Below, piece after piece: positions 23,666-37,542 of a DNA stretch of 64,000 nucleotides. The DNA is from Omphalotus guepiniiformis (lineage: Eukaryota > Basidiomycota > Agaricomycetes > Agaricales > Omphalotaceae): NCBI GenBank assembly GCA_028554645.1, contig JAQOOI010000013.1, positions 310,001 to 374,000 on the forward strand, read 5' to 3'. The translations under genes and the position numbers were made by a program. The notes below the pieces were generated by a model that saw only the letters and a list, made by a program, of their open reading frames with translations, was not told where the DNA came from and ran no database searches. The number at the start of each line of letters is the position of its first letter. Positions within the stretch are counted from its first letter, which is position 1.

Positions 23666-26600
23666 ATGCATATTCTATATGTATGGCATCTTCTCTCCCT
23701 TCTGCTCTTGGGACTCTCTTCAACGAGTTGGGGTGCCGTTCTCGCAATTGACTATGGATCCGACTGGATAAAAGCGTCTCTCATGAAACCAGGAGTTCCT
23801 TTTGATGTTCTCTTGAATAAGGATTCAAAGAGAAAGATGCAAGCTTCTGTAGCTTGGAAGAAATCAGATCGTCTGTTTGGTACAGACGCTTTTAATCTGG
23901 TGAGTTATTTTACTTCCCGTCGGTAAGACCCAAAAGATCACTGAATTTGTTTTGTTTTAGGCGTCACGGTTTCCTTCAGATTCCTTTTCCTCGGTAAAGC
24001 TACTACAAGCTGCACCTTACGACTCGGACATCGTTTCTTATTATACCACCATTTCTACGGCCGAGGTCGTGGAGTCTGCCCGCAGTTCGGTTGCTTTAAA
24101 GCAGAGTGACGGAACAGAATGGACAGTAGAGGAGCTTATAGCGATGCAATTCTCATACGTGAAGAACCTAGCAGAGTCTTTTGCAGGGGAGAAAGTCTAC
24201 GACGTTATCGTAACCGTCCCGCCGTTCTACTCTCAATTCGAACGAGACGCGGTGGCTGATGCTATCGAGATTTCTGGGTTGCGAACGTTGGCACTGATGA
24301 ATGACGGGACAGCTGTTGCTGTCAACTACGCCATGACACGATCTTTCCCTACACCGGAGTACCACGTCATTTACGATGCTGGTGCTTCTTCCGTTCGCGC
24401 GACTGTGGTCAAATTCAGCACAGACCCCAAGTCGAAATCTTCGGGCACTCAAATTTCTGTTATTGGACTTGGCTATGATCGATCAGTCGGGGGGACTGAG
24501 CTCGATAGGCGAATGCGGGAGATATTAGCGGACAAGTTCGTCGCTAAACATGGGAAGGATATTCGGAAGGATAAGAGGGGTATGGCGAAGCTGTGGAAAG
24601 AAGCTGGGCGTGTCAAGGCTATTCTCAGTGCTAATAGTGAAGCTATATCTACCGTGAGTCGCTACAAGGAAAACTGTCATCAACTGATAGCCTAACTGCC
24701 TCTTGGTTTAGGTTGAAAGTCTTGCTTTCGACATCGACTTCCGTTCGAAGGTTACCAGAGCCGAGTTTGAGACAGCTTGCCAGGACCTGAAATCGCATTA
24801 CGCTCAGCCTATATTGGACGCTCTGAGAAACGCTAATTTGACTTTGGTGCGTCTAAAACGATGTCATTGCCATCTCAAATATTAAATATCTCCGCAGGAC
24901 AAGGTCAATTCTGTTATCTTGACTGGCGGTAGCACTAGGACACCAATGATTCAAGCGGCGGTAAAAGCAACAGTTGGAGAGTGAGTTAACAATTCAAACG
25001 ACTTTTTACACCAGCTCACGCGACTTCAGAGATAAAATCGCACTCAACGTCAACGCTGATGAAGCTGCCGTCTTGGGTGCCGCCCTTCATGGTGCGAGTC
25101 TTAGTAGACAATTCAAGACGAAAGACATCAAAGTGCAAGATATCTTGGCTCATGATATACAGACGTCTTATTTAGCTGCCCCGGCTAGCCCTGGTGTTAA
25201 GCCAAGGACTATCACTACCTCTATATTCCCTGCTGGATCGAAAGTTGGCACGAAGAAGACTTTGACGTTTAAGAGAAAGGAAGATTTTGATATCTACTTT
25301 GATTACAAGAGTGCAGTTGCTCCGTGAGTTTGGGTTTGCTCAACACTTTCTTTGTGTGTTACTAAATCTTGATTGTGTAGGGGATTCCCAATGAGATTAC
25401 TAGAGGCTGAAATAACTGGAGTTGAGGAAGCACTCGGTAATTTGACTGAGCGTGGAGCTGTGAACAATGTAGTTAAAGCCACTGTGTCTCTCTCCGACTC
25501 TGGATTTGTGACTGTTACCGATGCCATCGCCACTGGGGATATCACCGATGACTCCATAGCAGGTTTGAACCATTCTCTCTCTTATGTTATTTACTTCTGA
25601 CCGACCTATTACAGGCAAATTGAAGGGATTCTTCGGTGCAGGAAGCTCTTCCGCAGAGGATAACGGGGAGACTGCTTCCACTGAGGAAGATACGTCCAGC
25701 GATGCCCCATCGTCGTCTTCATCAGCATCTTCAGACGCATCATCAGCTTCACCTTCAGCCTCAGCGTCTTCCGAAGCGAAGGCTGATAAGAAGAAAGGTC
25801 CCGCGGCAAAGGATCTCAATACTATCAAGTTGAATGTCACTTTACATTTTCCTACGATATCACCAATGACTGTTGAAGAAAAGAAGGCCTCTCGAAATAG
25901 GTGTGTATCCAAAGCTCTAAGGAACGTGTTCAACTCGTTAATTGATATCTCTGTGTGAAGGCTTCGCGCCCTAGACCTAGATGAAGCTGCGAAAGTCCGC
26001 AAAGAAGAGGCGAGAAATACTTTGGAGAGTTATCTCTATCGATTGAGAGATCTTTTGGATGAGGAGAATAAGGATACGCCTTTCAAGCAATGTTCTCAAC
26101 CGTCTGAAAGGCAGGCTATCACTGATAAATTGGATGAAACGTTCAACTGGTTATACGATAGAGGCGATATCGCTGAGACCTCACAACTTTTGGACAAAAG
26201 AGCAGCTTTAGAGTGCGTACCGATCTCACTTGCTGTTTCCTTTTATGAATTATTGACTTGTGATTTTTTGTTATGCAGGAGTCTGGAGAGGCCTATTATT
26301 CACCGATACCAAGAGATTGAAGCGTTCCCTCAAGCGCTAAACAACAGTCAGATGTGGAACTGGAGCACCCGTCTTTTCCTCACCGAAGCTCGACAAAACC
26401 TAACCGCAGAAACGACAGCCGGACTGCCGTCAAAATGGACAAAAGAAGAACTCGACGCCTTAGAGAAGACGTTGAAAGAGCACGAAACGTGGTTGAATAT
26501 CTGGGTTGAGAAGCAAAAGTCTGTGAAGCCTAATGAGAATCCTGTTATTGAGACTACGGAGATGAAGGCGAGGGCAAAGGTACTTGAGACTCATTTGGGG

Positions 26601-26810
26601 AAACTTATGAGGAGGAAGGTACCGAAACCTGTGAAGAAGGTTAGTGTGGCGAGTTCTGCTACGAGTAGTAGTGAGGGGGTTGTACCGACGGGTAATGAGA
26701 CGAGTGGGGAGAGGGAGGAGGAGATTTTGAAGGAGGAGATTCCGCTGCAGGAGCAGGAGCAGGAGCAGGTTCCGATACAACCTCCTGAAGAGGTTAGAGA
26801 TGAGTTGTAG
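23666..26810 (+). CDS. LHS1: ER-lumenal Hsp110/Grp170-type chaperone (Lhs1/HYOU1)
   Basis: Nucleotide-exchange factor for BiP/Kar2 and holdase in the ER lumen, aiding translocation and folding. The ATG at 23666 starts a signal peptide (MHILYVWHLLSLLLLGLSST) with a likely cut near SWGAVL. The Hsp70 nucleotide-binding domain follows: AIDYGSDWIKASLM (phosphate-1 loop), VTVPPFYSQFERDAVADA, LALMNDGTAVAVNYA, YHVIYDAGASSVRATV, and SVILTGGSTRTPMIQ. A Ser/Ala/Asp-rich low-complexity insert near 25640-25790 fits the extended acidic loop of Grp170 proteins, then comes the long C-terminal helical region. The protein ends VRDEL, an ER-retrieval signal of the H/K/RDEL type. The length, about 900 residues, is normal. 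About nine exons. A cytosolic Hsp110 is ruled out by the signal peptide and RDEL. Confidence 0.9.
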
Positions 26811-27177
26811 AGTTGGGAGTGTGTTATTGTAGAATGCATATATATTTCTCATTATCCGCACTCGTGCCGCAATTGAGAAATCAAGGATTAGAATTCTTGA
26901 CATATTTCATAGTTCTTCAATTCTTCAACTAAGTTGCCAGGATAGGCTTTTCATTGATGCTTTTGGGCATCAGACATCCATTGCAACATTGGATCACTCA
27001 GTTGACGCAGGCGAAAGCTAAGCTTAAAGCCTAAGTGGGAGGTTAATCTCAATTTTGCCGTTAGAGGGATCAATAAAGTGTATTTGTCAGAAGTCGTTAT
27101 GATAATAGTTATACAACACTAGTACTACAAGCACAGAAGATGCGCACTGAAAATGTTTACAGAAGATTTGTACCGAC
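26811..27177. other. Short convergent intergenic region
   Basis: Holds the 3' ends of the Lhs1-type gene and P450 gene B, which run toward each other. AT-rich; no gene or clear terminator motif seen. Confidence 0.4.
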
Positions 27178-29421
27178 TCAGAAATTGGGGCTAGCTGTGA
27201 CCCTTGCGAGCAATTCCGCTTGAGCAGAGCGAGGTTTGATTGAGCAACGGAATGGTTCTGGTCGACTAGAATAACCCATCGTAAAAGCAAGAAGTCATGA
27301 GTATTATATAAATATGCCGGTGTCCATCAAACTGAATCCCCACCTAAAGAATTGTGTAGACATGTGCCCAGGCACTTCGATATCGTTCCCCTGCTCGTCT
27401 TGATCTTTCGTTATACGGAACGTAGCCAGGACAGACGCTATCGTAAGCCAAATAAGAGCATCAGCCATATGCCGGCCTACGCAAACCCTTTGCACAATCG
27501 TATGAGCTTTCAATCTATCGACTGAGATGCAGATATGTCATATATACCTTCGACCAAACCCATAGGCTAAGATATCATTGATACCCGTGAATGGCGTATT
27601 TGGAGACCCGGTAAAAAACCTCTCCGGTCGAAATTCATTTGGCTCATCGTAGACAGACTCGTCGCGATTCATTCCCCTGAGTAGAATTTCAATTTATAAG
27701 TTCACAATAAGACGCAGCCTGATGGATATCTCACCATATGTTAGCTATGATTGTAGCTCCTTTCAATGATTGAGTACTTGTTCAGTGACGGTGGCAGATC
27801 AGAATAACCTTTCGGAATATAGTACCCATTATAGACATTGCTCTCCGTAGCTTTGTGAGGGGCGCCTTCAAGAAGTAAGAAATTGAATGACTTGAAGTGA
27901 ACGGTGTTGGTCGGAGGTCGACTCACCTATCGGGACGGCTGGATTCCACCTCAAAATCTCGCGATAGACTGCTTCAATATAAGGAAGAGACTGGCGATCG
28001 TCGAAGCTAGGCAGTCGGCTAGAGCCAATGACTCGATCAATCTCTTCTTGTGCCTTTGCTTGAACGCTAGGATTCAGAGTCATCGCGAGGAAGAAGGTGG
28101 AGATCGTTGCTGTTGTCTGTCATGCATTCGAAATTCAAGCGCAAGCACAGATAAGGAAGGTGAGTATACATACCGTTTCGACAGACCCTAAAGCAATTAC
28201 CATACTTACCAACAGCGAACATATGGGATGGACTTTAGCTGCTCACCGATGTAAGTGGTAGCAGCCATGTCTTTGACGCGCTCGATTTCGTGCGGGTCAT
28301 GTTGATTTTTTCCCACTAGCTCAGCAACCAGAGATGGTATTCCGATCTCCTATACTAGTTGTCAATACTAGGGAGGAATTTTGAGAATTAATCTTCATTC
28401 ACCATTCGTTTAATTGCTAAATCAAAAGGAACGGTCTTCATCTCCTCGATGGTTTGACGGGTTTCCTTTAAATATGTCTGAAATTGACACCCAGGCATCC
28501 AGGCGGGTAAATGACGCATGAATGGGAACAGTTTAGGAATGACGAGGCTCCTGGGAGCGAAAAGTTCTTCGAAAACATGTGCGGCTGCTTGAGCTAGCTG
28601 TACGGGAAGATCCTGACTAGATCCTTCCAGCCCATACATCCCTGAGAATACAATGCTCTGCGAAAGCCTGTAATTGTACATTTATTGATAGGATAGGAGA
28701 ATGAGAGACGTGATGAACATACGTCAAAAGATGTTCCAAGAAGCCTGCTGGGGTGTTGAGTAGGTCAGAGAGAAGGACATTGACTAATCGACGTTGAACA
28801 GGTCTGAAGTAAGGCATAGCGCTAGGTCGGAGGGCTTGGTGGAAGGTCTTTCGATACTTGCGCCACCTCTCAGTATAAGGTATTACTCCTACAAGCACAT
28901 TTAGTGACGGTCAAGCTCAAATCCCTACATCAAAAATATATACCAAGATTTACATCGGCCCCCGAGCTGGAATGCAGGAGATGAGCATTATGTGGAAATG
29001 AATATTCATGAAACACTCACCGCTCCTCAATAAAGGTAGTTGGTCGATCAGAGTAGATCGCTGCCTTCTTCTCCAAAAGTTCAACAGCAATCACCTCCGA
29101 GTTGACGATGAAAGTGTGTCCGAAGCAGCCAGGCAGGTAGACATAAACCAAACCACCTTCAATATTTGAGTAGTCAGTGACCACAAAAATAATAGTACTA
29201 TGCGTTCACTGACCGTACAATTTACGCCACTCCGCAAAAGTAATCCATGGACTGATATCTGGTATATCCAGCAAGTTCCCAAGCAAAGGGAGGGGCTTAG
29301 GGCCGGGAGGATATGGGGGAGAGCGTTGGATCTTTTCATGAAGAGTGGCATAGTAGAGTTTGAAGAATACAGCGATAACGGAGATGCTTGAAACAAGAAC
29401 AAGTGTCAAAGTGAAATCCAT
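27178..29421 (-). CDS. Cytochrome P450 monooxygenase B, paralog of P450 A
   Basis: Haem-thiolate monooxygenase with the same architecture as P450 A: anchor MDFTLTLVLVSSISVIAVFF, hinge YPPGPKPLPLLGN, K-helix EILR in YREILRWNP, PERF in FRPERFF, haem loop GFGRRVCVGRHMAD, and a last exon SRPEPFRCSIKPRSAQAELL ending at a TGA at 27178-27180. The I-helix is GSVETT, encoded partly by a 14-nt exon (28174-28187) at exactly the position used in P450 A. In this motif the usual small residue before x-(D/E)-T is Ser, a mild departure. The ATG at 29421 was chosen over the one at 29442 because it aligns with P450 A and suits the TATA spacing. Substrate unknown. Confidence 0.87.
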
Positions 29422-29463
29422 GCAGAATGAAAGAAAGAACACGCAGTTGAGAATATTGTTGAC

Positions 29464-29472
29464 TTATATATA
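29464..29472 (-). promoter_or_regulatory. TATA box of P450 gene B
   Basis: TATATATAA on the minus strand, 43 nt before the chosen ATG at 29421, mirroring P450 A. Confidence 0.5.
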
Positions 29473-30691
29473 CACACCTGGGAGAAATCACAAATCTGAC
29501 AGATGACGCTCGCCACAAGCTTCGCCTTGAATCACAGGACCTCAGCTCAAGGTGCGGATAAGACGGATACAAACTTATTTGCGGTGGCGGTGTTCACACA
29601 CTAACTTTGGCCTATACGAGATGGTAAGCTCACGGAATAAAATATACATAAAGGGGACCAACCATTGTTGTCGCGGCACTGCTTGTGCATCATAATAGTA
29701 ACGTGCTAAGAAAAACGAAGACTCCACCGTACATGTGGTATGCATGACGTGTGGCTGGTAGTATGTTTGGAAACTTGAGCCTGTCACCTACTTTTCATCT
29801 GATACGCGCGGCCGAAGAACACTCCAATACTGAAGGAAGTGACGACACCAATACGAGCCTGACATATATGGGCAAACAAAAAACACGACAGGTGTGAGGA
29901 CGGCTTCTGTTCTCCAAAGATTACCACCCTTTCGAGAAAAAAGGGTCACTTGAATCCAGAGTTGCACGATATCAAATTGAAGGGTGAGCTAGGTTATCGC
30001 TCAATGCATACATATGCCGGTCTTTGGGGTTGTCGCGGTATAGGAAGGCTTAATTCAGCTCTTTGCACGATGCTGGAGACTCCGATCCCAACGCCCTCGA
30101 ATGTCTTGGAGGTAAGCTGCACATAGAGTCCGGTAGCACTCCCACTTGGAGCTTCGCTGGAGGGAAAGTAGGCTTGTGCTGCAGTGTTCGGCAACGTATG
30201 CTCGGCTCTGGGCCTTTCTAAAAGAGAAGAAGCATTCTATAAGACAGTATTTGTATTCGGTGGTTGTCAAAACACGCTTTGTTAGACCACGTACTACGTG
30301 AAGTTTTCTCCTTGACAGCTTCACCTGGTTCACGCCAAAAGAGACTATCAGATATGCCAGAAGCCGCAGATGTTTTTGAGTATCAGTGCCAGTAACTTTG
30401 AGCTAGGTCCTGCGCGGAATCATAACAGTGTGTTCGAAGAGTTAAACAAAAATGCCAGATCACAACTTTTCGAGCGATTAAAATCAATTTAAATTAGGAG
30501 AAAACGCGATCACGTGTCACGGACGCGCCAGGCTATTTGGATGTGTTTTGTTCGAACCAGGTGTCCCACGTTCAACTTCTTCGTCCCCTGCTCGTCTTGT
30601 CATCTCTTGCCTTCATCTTCGTGCCTAACGGCCACATTTTTGGTTCAGAATTTCGCCTTTTTCTTGACCCTTTCTCTCTACATAGATCCAT
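29473..30691. other. Divergent intergenic region of 1.2 kb
   Basis: Between P450 B (-) and the coiled-coil gene (+). Several short ORFs show no coding character. A CACGTG hexamer occurs near 30511-30516 and the last 150 nt are pyrimidine-rich, as is common just before basidiomycete start codons. Confidence 0.4.
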
Positions 30692-33600
30692 ATGTGGCGT
30701 AAGATCACTGGCGCCGTGATAAGGCATGGCAATGATGAGCAAGAAGGGACTTCATCTCAGGGTGAAGTTCTGGGCAAGGTCCTAGAGCAACATCCTAATC
30801 TTTCAATGTTTCAAAGTGCGGCTCCGGAGAGTCCATTTCCTAATGCAAGTCCTCCTTCTTCACCTTCTAAGCACGGGCGACGATCCTTGTTCAAAAGAGC
30901 ATCGAAAGCCCCACCTCGCCACGACGACGAATCTATACGTGCACCTTCGCCAGCACCTTCCAAACTCTCAGTTGGAATACCTAAGAAGGTACAATCTTCT
31001 CTCTCAATTGCTGGAAATCGTAAGTCGTGAATTTCTGAGTGGCGAACCCTTACTTACACTAGATGGGCTCGACAGATTCTCAACTGTCTCTAGGTCGTGC
31101 CTCTGGAAAATCTACTCTAATGTCTGCGGAATCGGGTCGCAAACCATCCATAGATGCTTTACGTTCTCCGATATCACCTGTAGACTCCGTTCGGTCTCCA
31201 TCAGACCTTCGTCGTCCCTCTCTGGACATGCTCAGGAGTCCAGGTGAAAACGATATGTTCCCTCCTATAACTCCCAATTCCGCCTCCCATTTTGCACCTG
31301 CGTCTGTGCGCTCAATACTTCGCGAGCCCAATACCCCTGGAACAGGTCGTAATGTCCGTTTCTTTTCACGGGACGCGTACAAGACTCTTGGTGGTGATGA
31401 ATCGACCGAAGCTGATTATCAGACTTGGTCTTCTCCTGCTCCTGTGCCCAAAGATGACCCTGACTTCCAAAAGATTGCTAACTTATCTGCTGTCGTGACC
31501 CGTTCCCCTCCCAACAAGAACGCGAGGCCATCTGCTGCTGAGATGTTCTCGCGAATGCAGCAAGAACCAGAGCTGAAGCTTGACTCTGCAGCACAGAGTG
31601 AAAGCGGTCCTATTGTCAAGCCTAATCAACCTTTGGAGGCAACCAATCTGTTGGATATGTCTCTGGACCTTCAGCTCCCGAACATACCCCCTGGCCTGGG
31701 TTTCGACATTGACCTTGACAGTGCTATTGAGCTACCGGTTTCGGACGAGGACAATGTCAAGGAACCTATGGGGGGTGTAATGACTTCCACGCCTTACCGC
31801 GACTCCCGAAAGGGCAAAGGCAAGGAAGTTGAAATGGCACTGAATGAGCCACTGCCTGTTCCTCAAGTCGACGAGACTATCTTTCACTCGCAGGAGAAGT
31901 CGCCTCGGCTTCCTACAGCGTTACATGATCGTAGTAACTCCTTCAGCTTCGGCCAGACCGTGTTTTTCTCTATCAATGAAGCTTCCAAACGGTCATCCAC
32001 ATCTTCCGCCGTACCTTCCCTGACTTCGAGTGACACGAGGTCAACACCTCTGTCCGAGAAAAGCATCTCATCTCATTCGTCCATCCGAAATCGTAGTCGC
32101 GCTTTGAGTGATACCGTCTTTCATTCTATGCTACGCTCGTCCCCATCTAAACCACCTGAAGCTGATATCAACGACGAGTCTTCGTCTGAGCTTGTTGTGT
32201 ACTCTCCCGCTAAACCCGAACCCGACCCCTTCAGCGCTACTGCCAACACCTACTACACACCTCAGACCATGATCCCGGTTACTCCTCCGAGAGGTGCACC
32301 TACTCATGTGCGTAAAACCTCCAAGGAAGACAGTCTTATTGTCTCCCTTCAAACTCAGCTGGCGCTCCAAACTGAGCTTTGTAACCAGTATGAAACAGAT
32401 TTACGGGCTAGAGATGAACTCTGTCAGGTCCTTGGTAACAAGCTCGCTGACCTGGAGAAAGAAGACGTCAAGCGCAGAGGTATCGTTAGAGCTTGGAAAA
32501 AGAAGGTCATCGAGCTGGAACGCACTTGTCGCTTCCTCGAAGACGAAGTCGAGGGGTCTAGGCAGGAGAGCATGGAGCGCAGTATAATGGATGAGGCCAG
32601 CGGAGAAGCGCTGAGGATGCTGCATCGCCAGATCGCCAGTCTGGAGAGGGAGAAGGGAGAGATGTCTAAACGTGAAGAAGGTCTTCGCGAGGAGGTCGAG
32701 ACTTTGGAGGCTCTCGTTAAGGAACGCAGTGAGGATGTCTTGAATCTGAAAGAATCACTTTGGACTCGTGACGAGAGCCAACGCGAGTTGCAGAAAGGCA
32801 TCCAGGAGGCGCAGGAGCAGATAGAGATGCTCGGTAATGTCAGCATAGGGATGATCGATGAAGAGGAGGTGAGGAGGCATATGGCTGAGAGTGAGCAGCG
32901 TAGCGAGGAAGAAAGGGCAAGACATCGGACCGTCGAAGCTGAGTGGGAGCAGCAGCGAGCCGAGCTCGTCATGACCGCTGAAAATGCGAAAGCTGAGAGG
33001 ATTGCTCTCGAAGGAGAATTAGAGACCCTCAAGCAGCAAACGAAATCGCACGAGGATGAATTTACGACATTGAAGGCCGAGCTGGAGGCGCAATGGGGTC
33101 ACTCTGAGAAGGCCAGTGAACGGATCGAGACGCTTACGGCTGAGAAACTCGCGCTCGAGAAAGAACGCGACGAACTGAACAATGAAGTTCAACGACTGCG
33201 TGAGAGGATGGCGGTTGTTGAGAAGGAGAAGGGAGAGCAGGAGCAGGAGCGAGATCAGCTTCGTTCTGAGCTTGACCAGGCGCTAGAGAGAATCAACAGC
33301 ATAGAGATGGAATGGAACGAAAACGAAAGCAGGAGGGCGGAACTCGAGCAAGAGCTCGAAGCCCAAGAAGAGGATAAGAAAGAGCTACAAGAGGTTAACG
33401 AAGATCTCCAGCAACAGGTACAAGCTGTAAGTTTCAAATACAGATTATTGGTCGACCCATGCAAATACTGATCGTCTGCAGGCCAAGGATCAAGTGCGTT
33501 ATAAACACGAGCATGCAGAGCGCCTTGCATCAACGCTTATGGAACGCGAATCACGACTTACCGAACTTGAGATGGAGCGCCAGTTCACCGTCGATAACGT

Positions 33601-34742
33601 GTCCAGGCTCGAGAACAACATACAGCAACGCGATAATGAGATCACCGAATACTCGAATCGGGTCGTGGAGCAGGAGAAGGAGATAGAAAAACTGCGGGAG
33701 CGAGTCAGCAACATGAACCGAGACCATGCGCGTGCGCTCAGCGAGCAACAGAGAGCGCTTCAAGAAGCTTCAGGGCAACAAGGAGAAGCGAGACAACAGC
33801 TAGAGGAGTTGCTCAAGCTTCAGGGTGAACAGAATGTGGAGCTCAAGACGAATAAGGAGAAGATTACAGGTCTCAAGGATGAAGTTGAACGCCTGAGAAG
33901 ACAAGTTCATCACCTACAACAGGAGAGTGCGGATAAGGAGGTTAGGATTGTCCAGCTTTCCAAGCAGCACGAAAATGACAAGGAAGACCTCGCGGGTATC
34001 AACATCGCTTTGGACTCGAAACAACAGGAATTGGAGCTGGTATGTTCTTGATTCTGTTTTCTTCGTTACCCCTGATTGTTGATTCATTTCTTTGCAGCTC
34101 AAACGTCGATTAGGGGTCCGTGGAACTGCAGGCAGCACGGCCACTCCTGCGTCTGTCAAACCCGGCGCGCAGCGTCGCGAGTCTGCAATGTTCTCTACCC
34201 CGTCAAATTCACGTCCTTCATCGGTGATTAGTGACTCTGGTAAGTTGCCAGAGTCGACCACTGTTACCAAGGAGAGGAAGTTATCGTCGGAGACTCCATT
34301 GAAAGGAGTGACTTCTGCTCTATCGAAGAGCACCCGTGTCAACGGTTCGACGTCGACTATGGGACCTCCTTCGACAATCAAACCCCGCGTGAACGGGACG
34401 ATGGGCCCTCCACCTCGGGCATCCATTGGAACTCCAACACCGGCCGGTCGTATCTCTTCGATTACACGCTCGACATCATCTAAACCTGTTTCTTCATCAA
34501 ACTCGACGTCATCTTCTGCCTCTAGTACTGCTTCGCATAGACGGTCTTCCTCTGTAATTCTTGACAAATCTCAAGTCAAAGGAGCTAGAGCTAGCCTGGC
34601 AGGGTCAAGTCTAGGCAAGCTGCCGAGTGTTCCGAGTGCCAGTCCTGCGCCGAGCAGTGTATCGGAGCAGGATGAGAAGGAGAATGTTGATTTGGAAACA
34701 AAGACGCCTGTGCGAAGGAGTATGATTCCTACGCCCGCGTGA
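30692..34742 (+). CDS. Large coiled-coil protein, possibly spindle-pole/cytoskeletal
   Basis: Four exons: 30692 to about 31021, 31063 to about 33426, 33481 to about 34039, and 34098-34742. The first third is disordered and Ser/Pro-rich with repeated SP sites (e.g. RSPISPVDSVRSPSDLRRPS), suggesting cyclin-dependent-kinase phosphorylation. A conserved-looking block reads SILREPNTPGTGRNVRFFSR; it contains an R-x-V-x-F sequence like a PP1-docking site and recalls the PGT-V-F motif of Cut12-type spindle-pole proteins. The middle 550 residues are almost uninterrupted Glu/Lys/Arg/Gln heptads, a long coiled coil. The C-terminus is basic, Ser/Thr-rich and ends RRSMIPTPA. A structural or microtubule-organising role is inference; Cut12 identity is only a suggestion. 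Confidence 0.72.
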
Positions 34743-35967
34743 GCGTTTGTTGGTTGGTAATAATTCATTCATCAATGTGTATCGCTAGCTGGCATCGCAT
34801 CTCATCTTCACCCGCATATGGACCTATGGACTTGCAAATTCACACGTATACCATCGCCCTTTCCTTTCTCACTCGCACTCAACCCCGTTCCTTGCGGTTC
34901 CGACTGTAACCACCGACATCTCTTTCGATTTATCCGTTGAAAATATATTTATGTAAACCGCCTCCGCCAAAAAGCCATTTTTCTTGAACTTATTCCCCTT
35001 CATCTTCTGTGTCGCTATGTTTTCTTGCTATCGTACCATGTGTAACATTACTCTACCCTCTTTCTATCTCTTTCTTTTTTCTTCATCTATCCCTCCATCT
35101 TCTCTGCGCTGAGTGGTCTATCTATACCACCAAATCAATACGAACGAACGAACACCTGTGACTGAGCTTAGGTCGCTTCATAGTATTCCCCCCCTTCTTC
35201 CCCCTTTTCTATATCTCGCTTTCTACCTCTTTACGCATAACTTCCTTAGTAGCCGTGGGGATAAGTAATTCGTGGCTTGTGAATTTTCTGCATGCATTTA
35301 CTCTTATCTTTCGCTACAATCTAGCATCCCGTGTGTACTAGGCAAAGAGAAATACATATAGGCATTTTCCCTTATACCATGGCGTTCGTAAATCAAGTGC
35401 TTTCACTGGTTCCGGGAGGATGTTGTCTTGGAATTCGAAGGAATACATGGCACGTTGAGCAGTTCACTGTTCGGCCGGAAGATTCATCTCCCAACAGCTT
35501 TGAAGGCGCGATCCCGCTTCGCTCCTCCACCTCCGCCTCCGCCTCTGCTCCCAAGTCTGGTGGTATCAGTCGACCGGAAGATATTTTTTCCTCAGAGTGT
35601 ACCCTCCCCGCTTTCCTTTCTCACTGAGCTGTCATTGTTTTCCGATACTTTCCGCCAACACTGGACATTAATCACAAGCCAATCGTGTGCATACACATTC
35701 AGCACATCAAAAGGTATTCGAAAATACAGCATTAGTATTCGTTATAATTTGTTTCATAACAGTACAACAGGGTTTGTTTTTCGTTTCCTAAACTTCTACC
35801 AGAAATTTATGTATAACCTGGGTCGGCTCTGGAGCACTACCAGCAGCGATGCGAGGTTTACCTACAACTTTCACTTTCACAGAAAATGGTCTATACAGCA
35901 GCAGCAATGTGAAAAAATGCAAATCCAGCAAACTTGAACAGCTATGTGCATCGCCTTTTTAGTTAGC
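34743..35967. other. Pyrimidine-rich intergenic region
   Basis: Convergent 3' regions of the coiled-coil gene and GAPDH. Long C/T-rich runs (near 35040-35240) produce apparent ORFs rich in Ser, Pro and Phe that I do not credit. The 35428-35937 frame contains a run of seven Pro codons within this biased sequence. Confidence 0.4.
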
Positions 35968-37453
<1,486 letters not shown>

Positions 37454-37534
37454 GATTATCAAGGACTAAGGGCAAGGAATAAGTGGATGTAGTTGGTGGA
37501 TATGAACTGAGAGATGATTGGGAGGGGCAGGCGC

Positions 37535-37542
37535 CTTTTATA
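37535..37542 (-). promoter_or_regulatory. TATA box of gpd
   Basis: TATAAAAG on the minus strand, 82 nt before the ATG and followed by a C/T-rich leader of the type seen in strong basidiomycete gpd promoters. Confidence 0.7.

Noticed and set aside
25609..25833. Overlapping ORFs on both strands within the chaperone gene
   Set aside because: Shadows of the Ser/Asp-rich low-complexity insert.
35428..35937. 169-codon + strand ORF with a run of seven prolines
   Set aside because: Lies in biased pyrimidine-rich sequence between convergent genes; no domain and no family resemblance.
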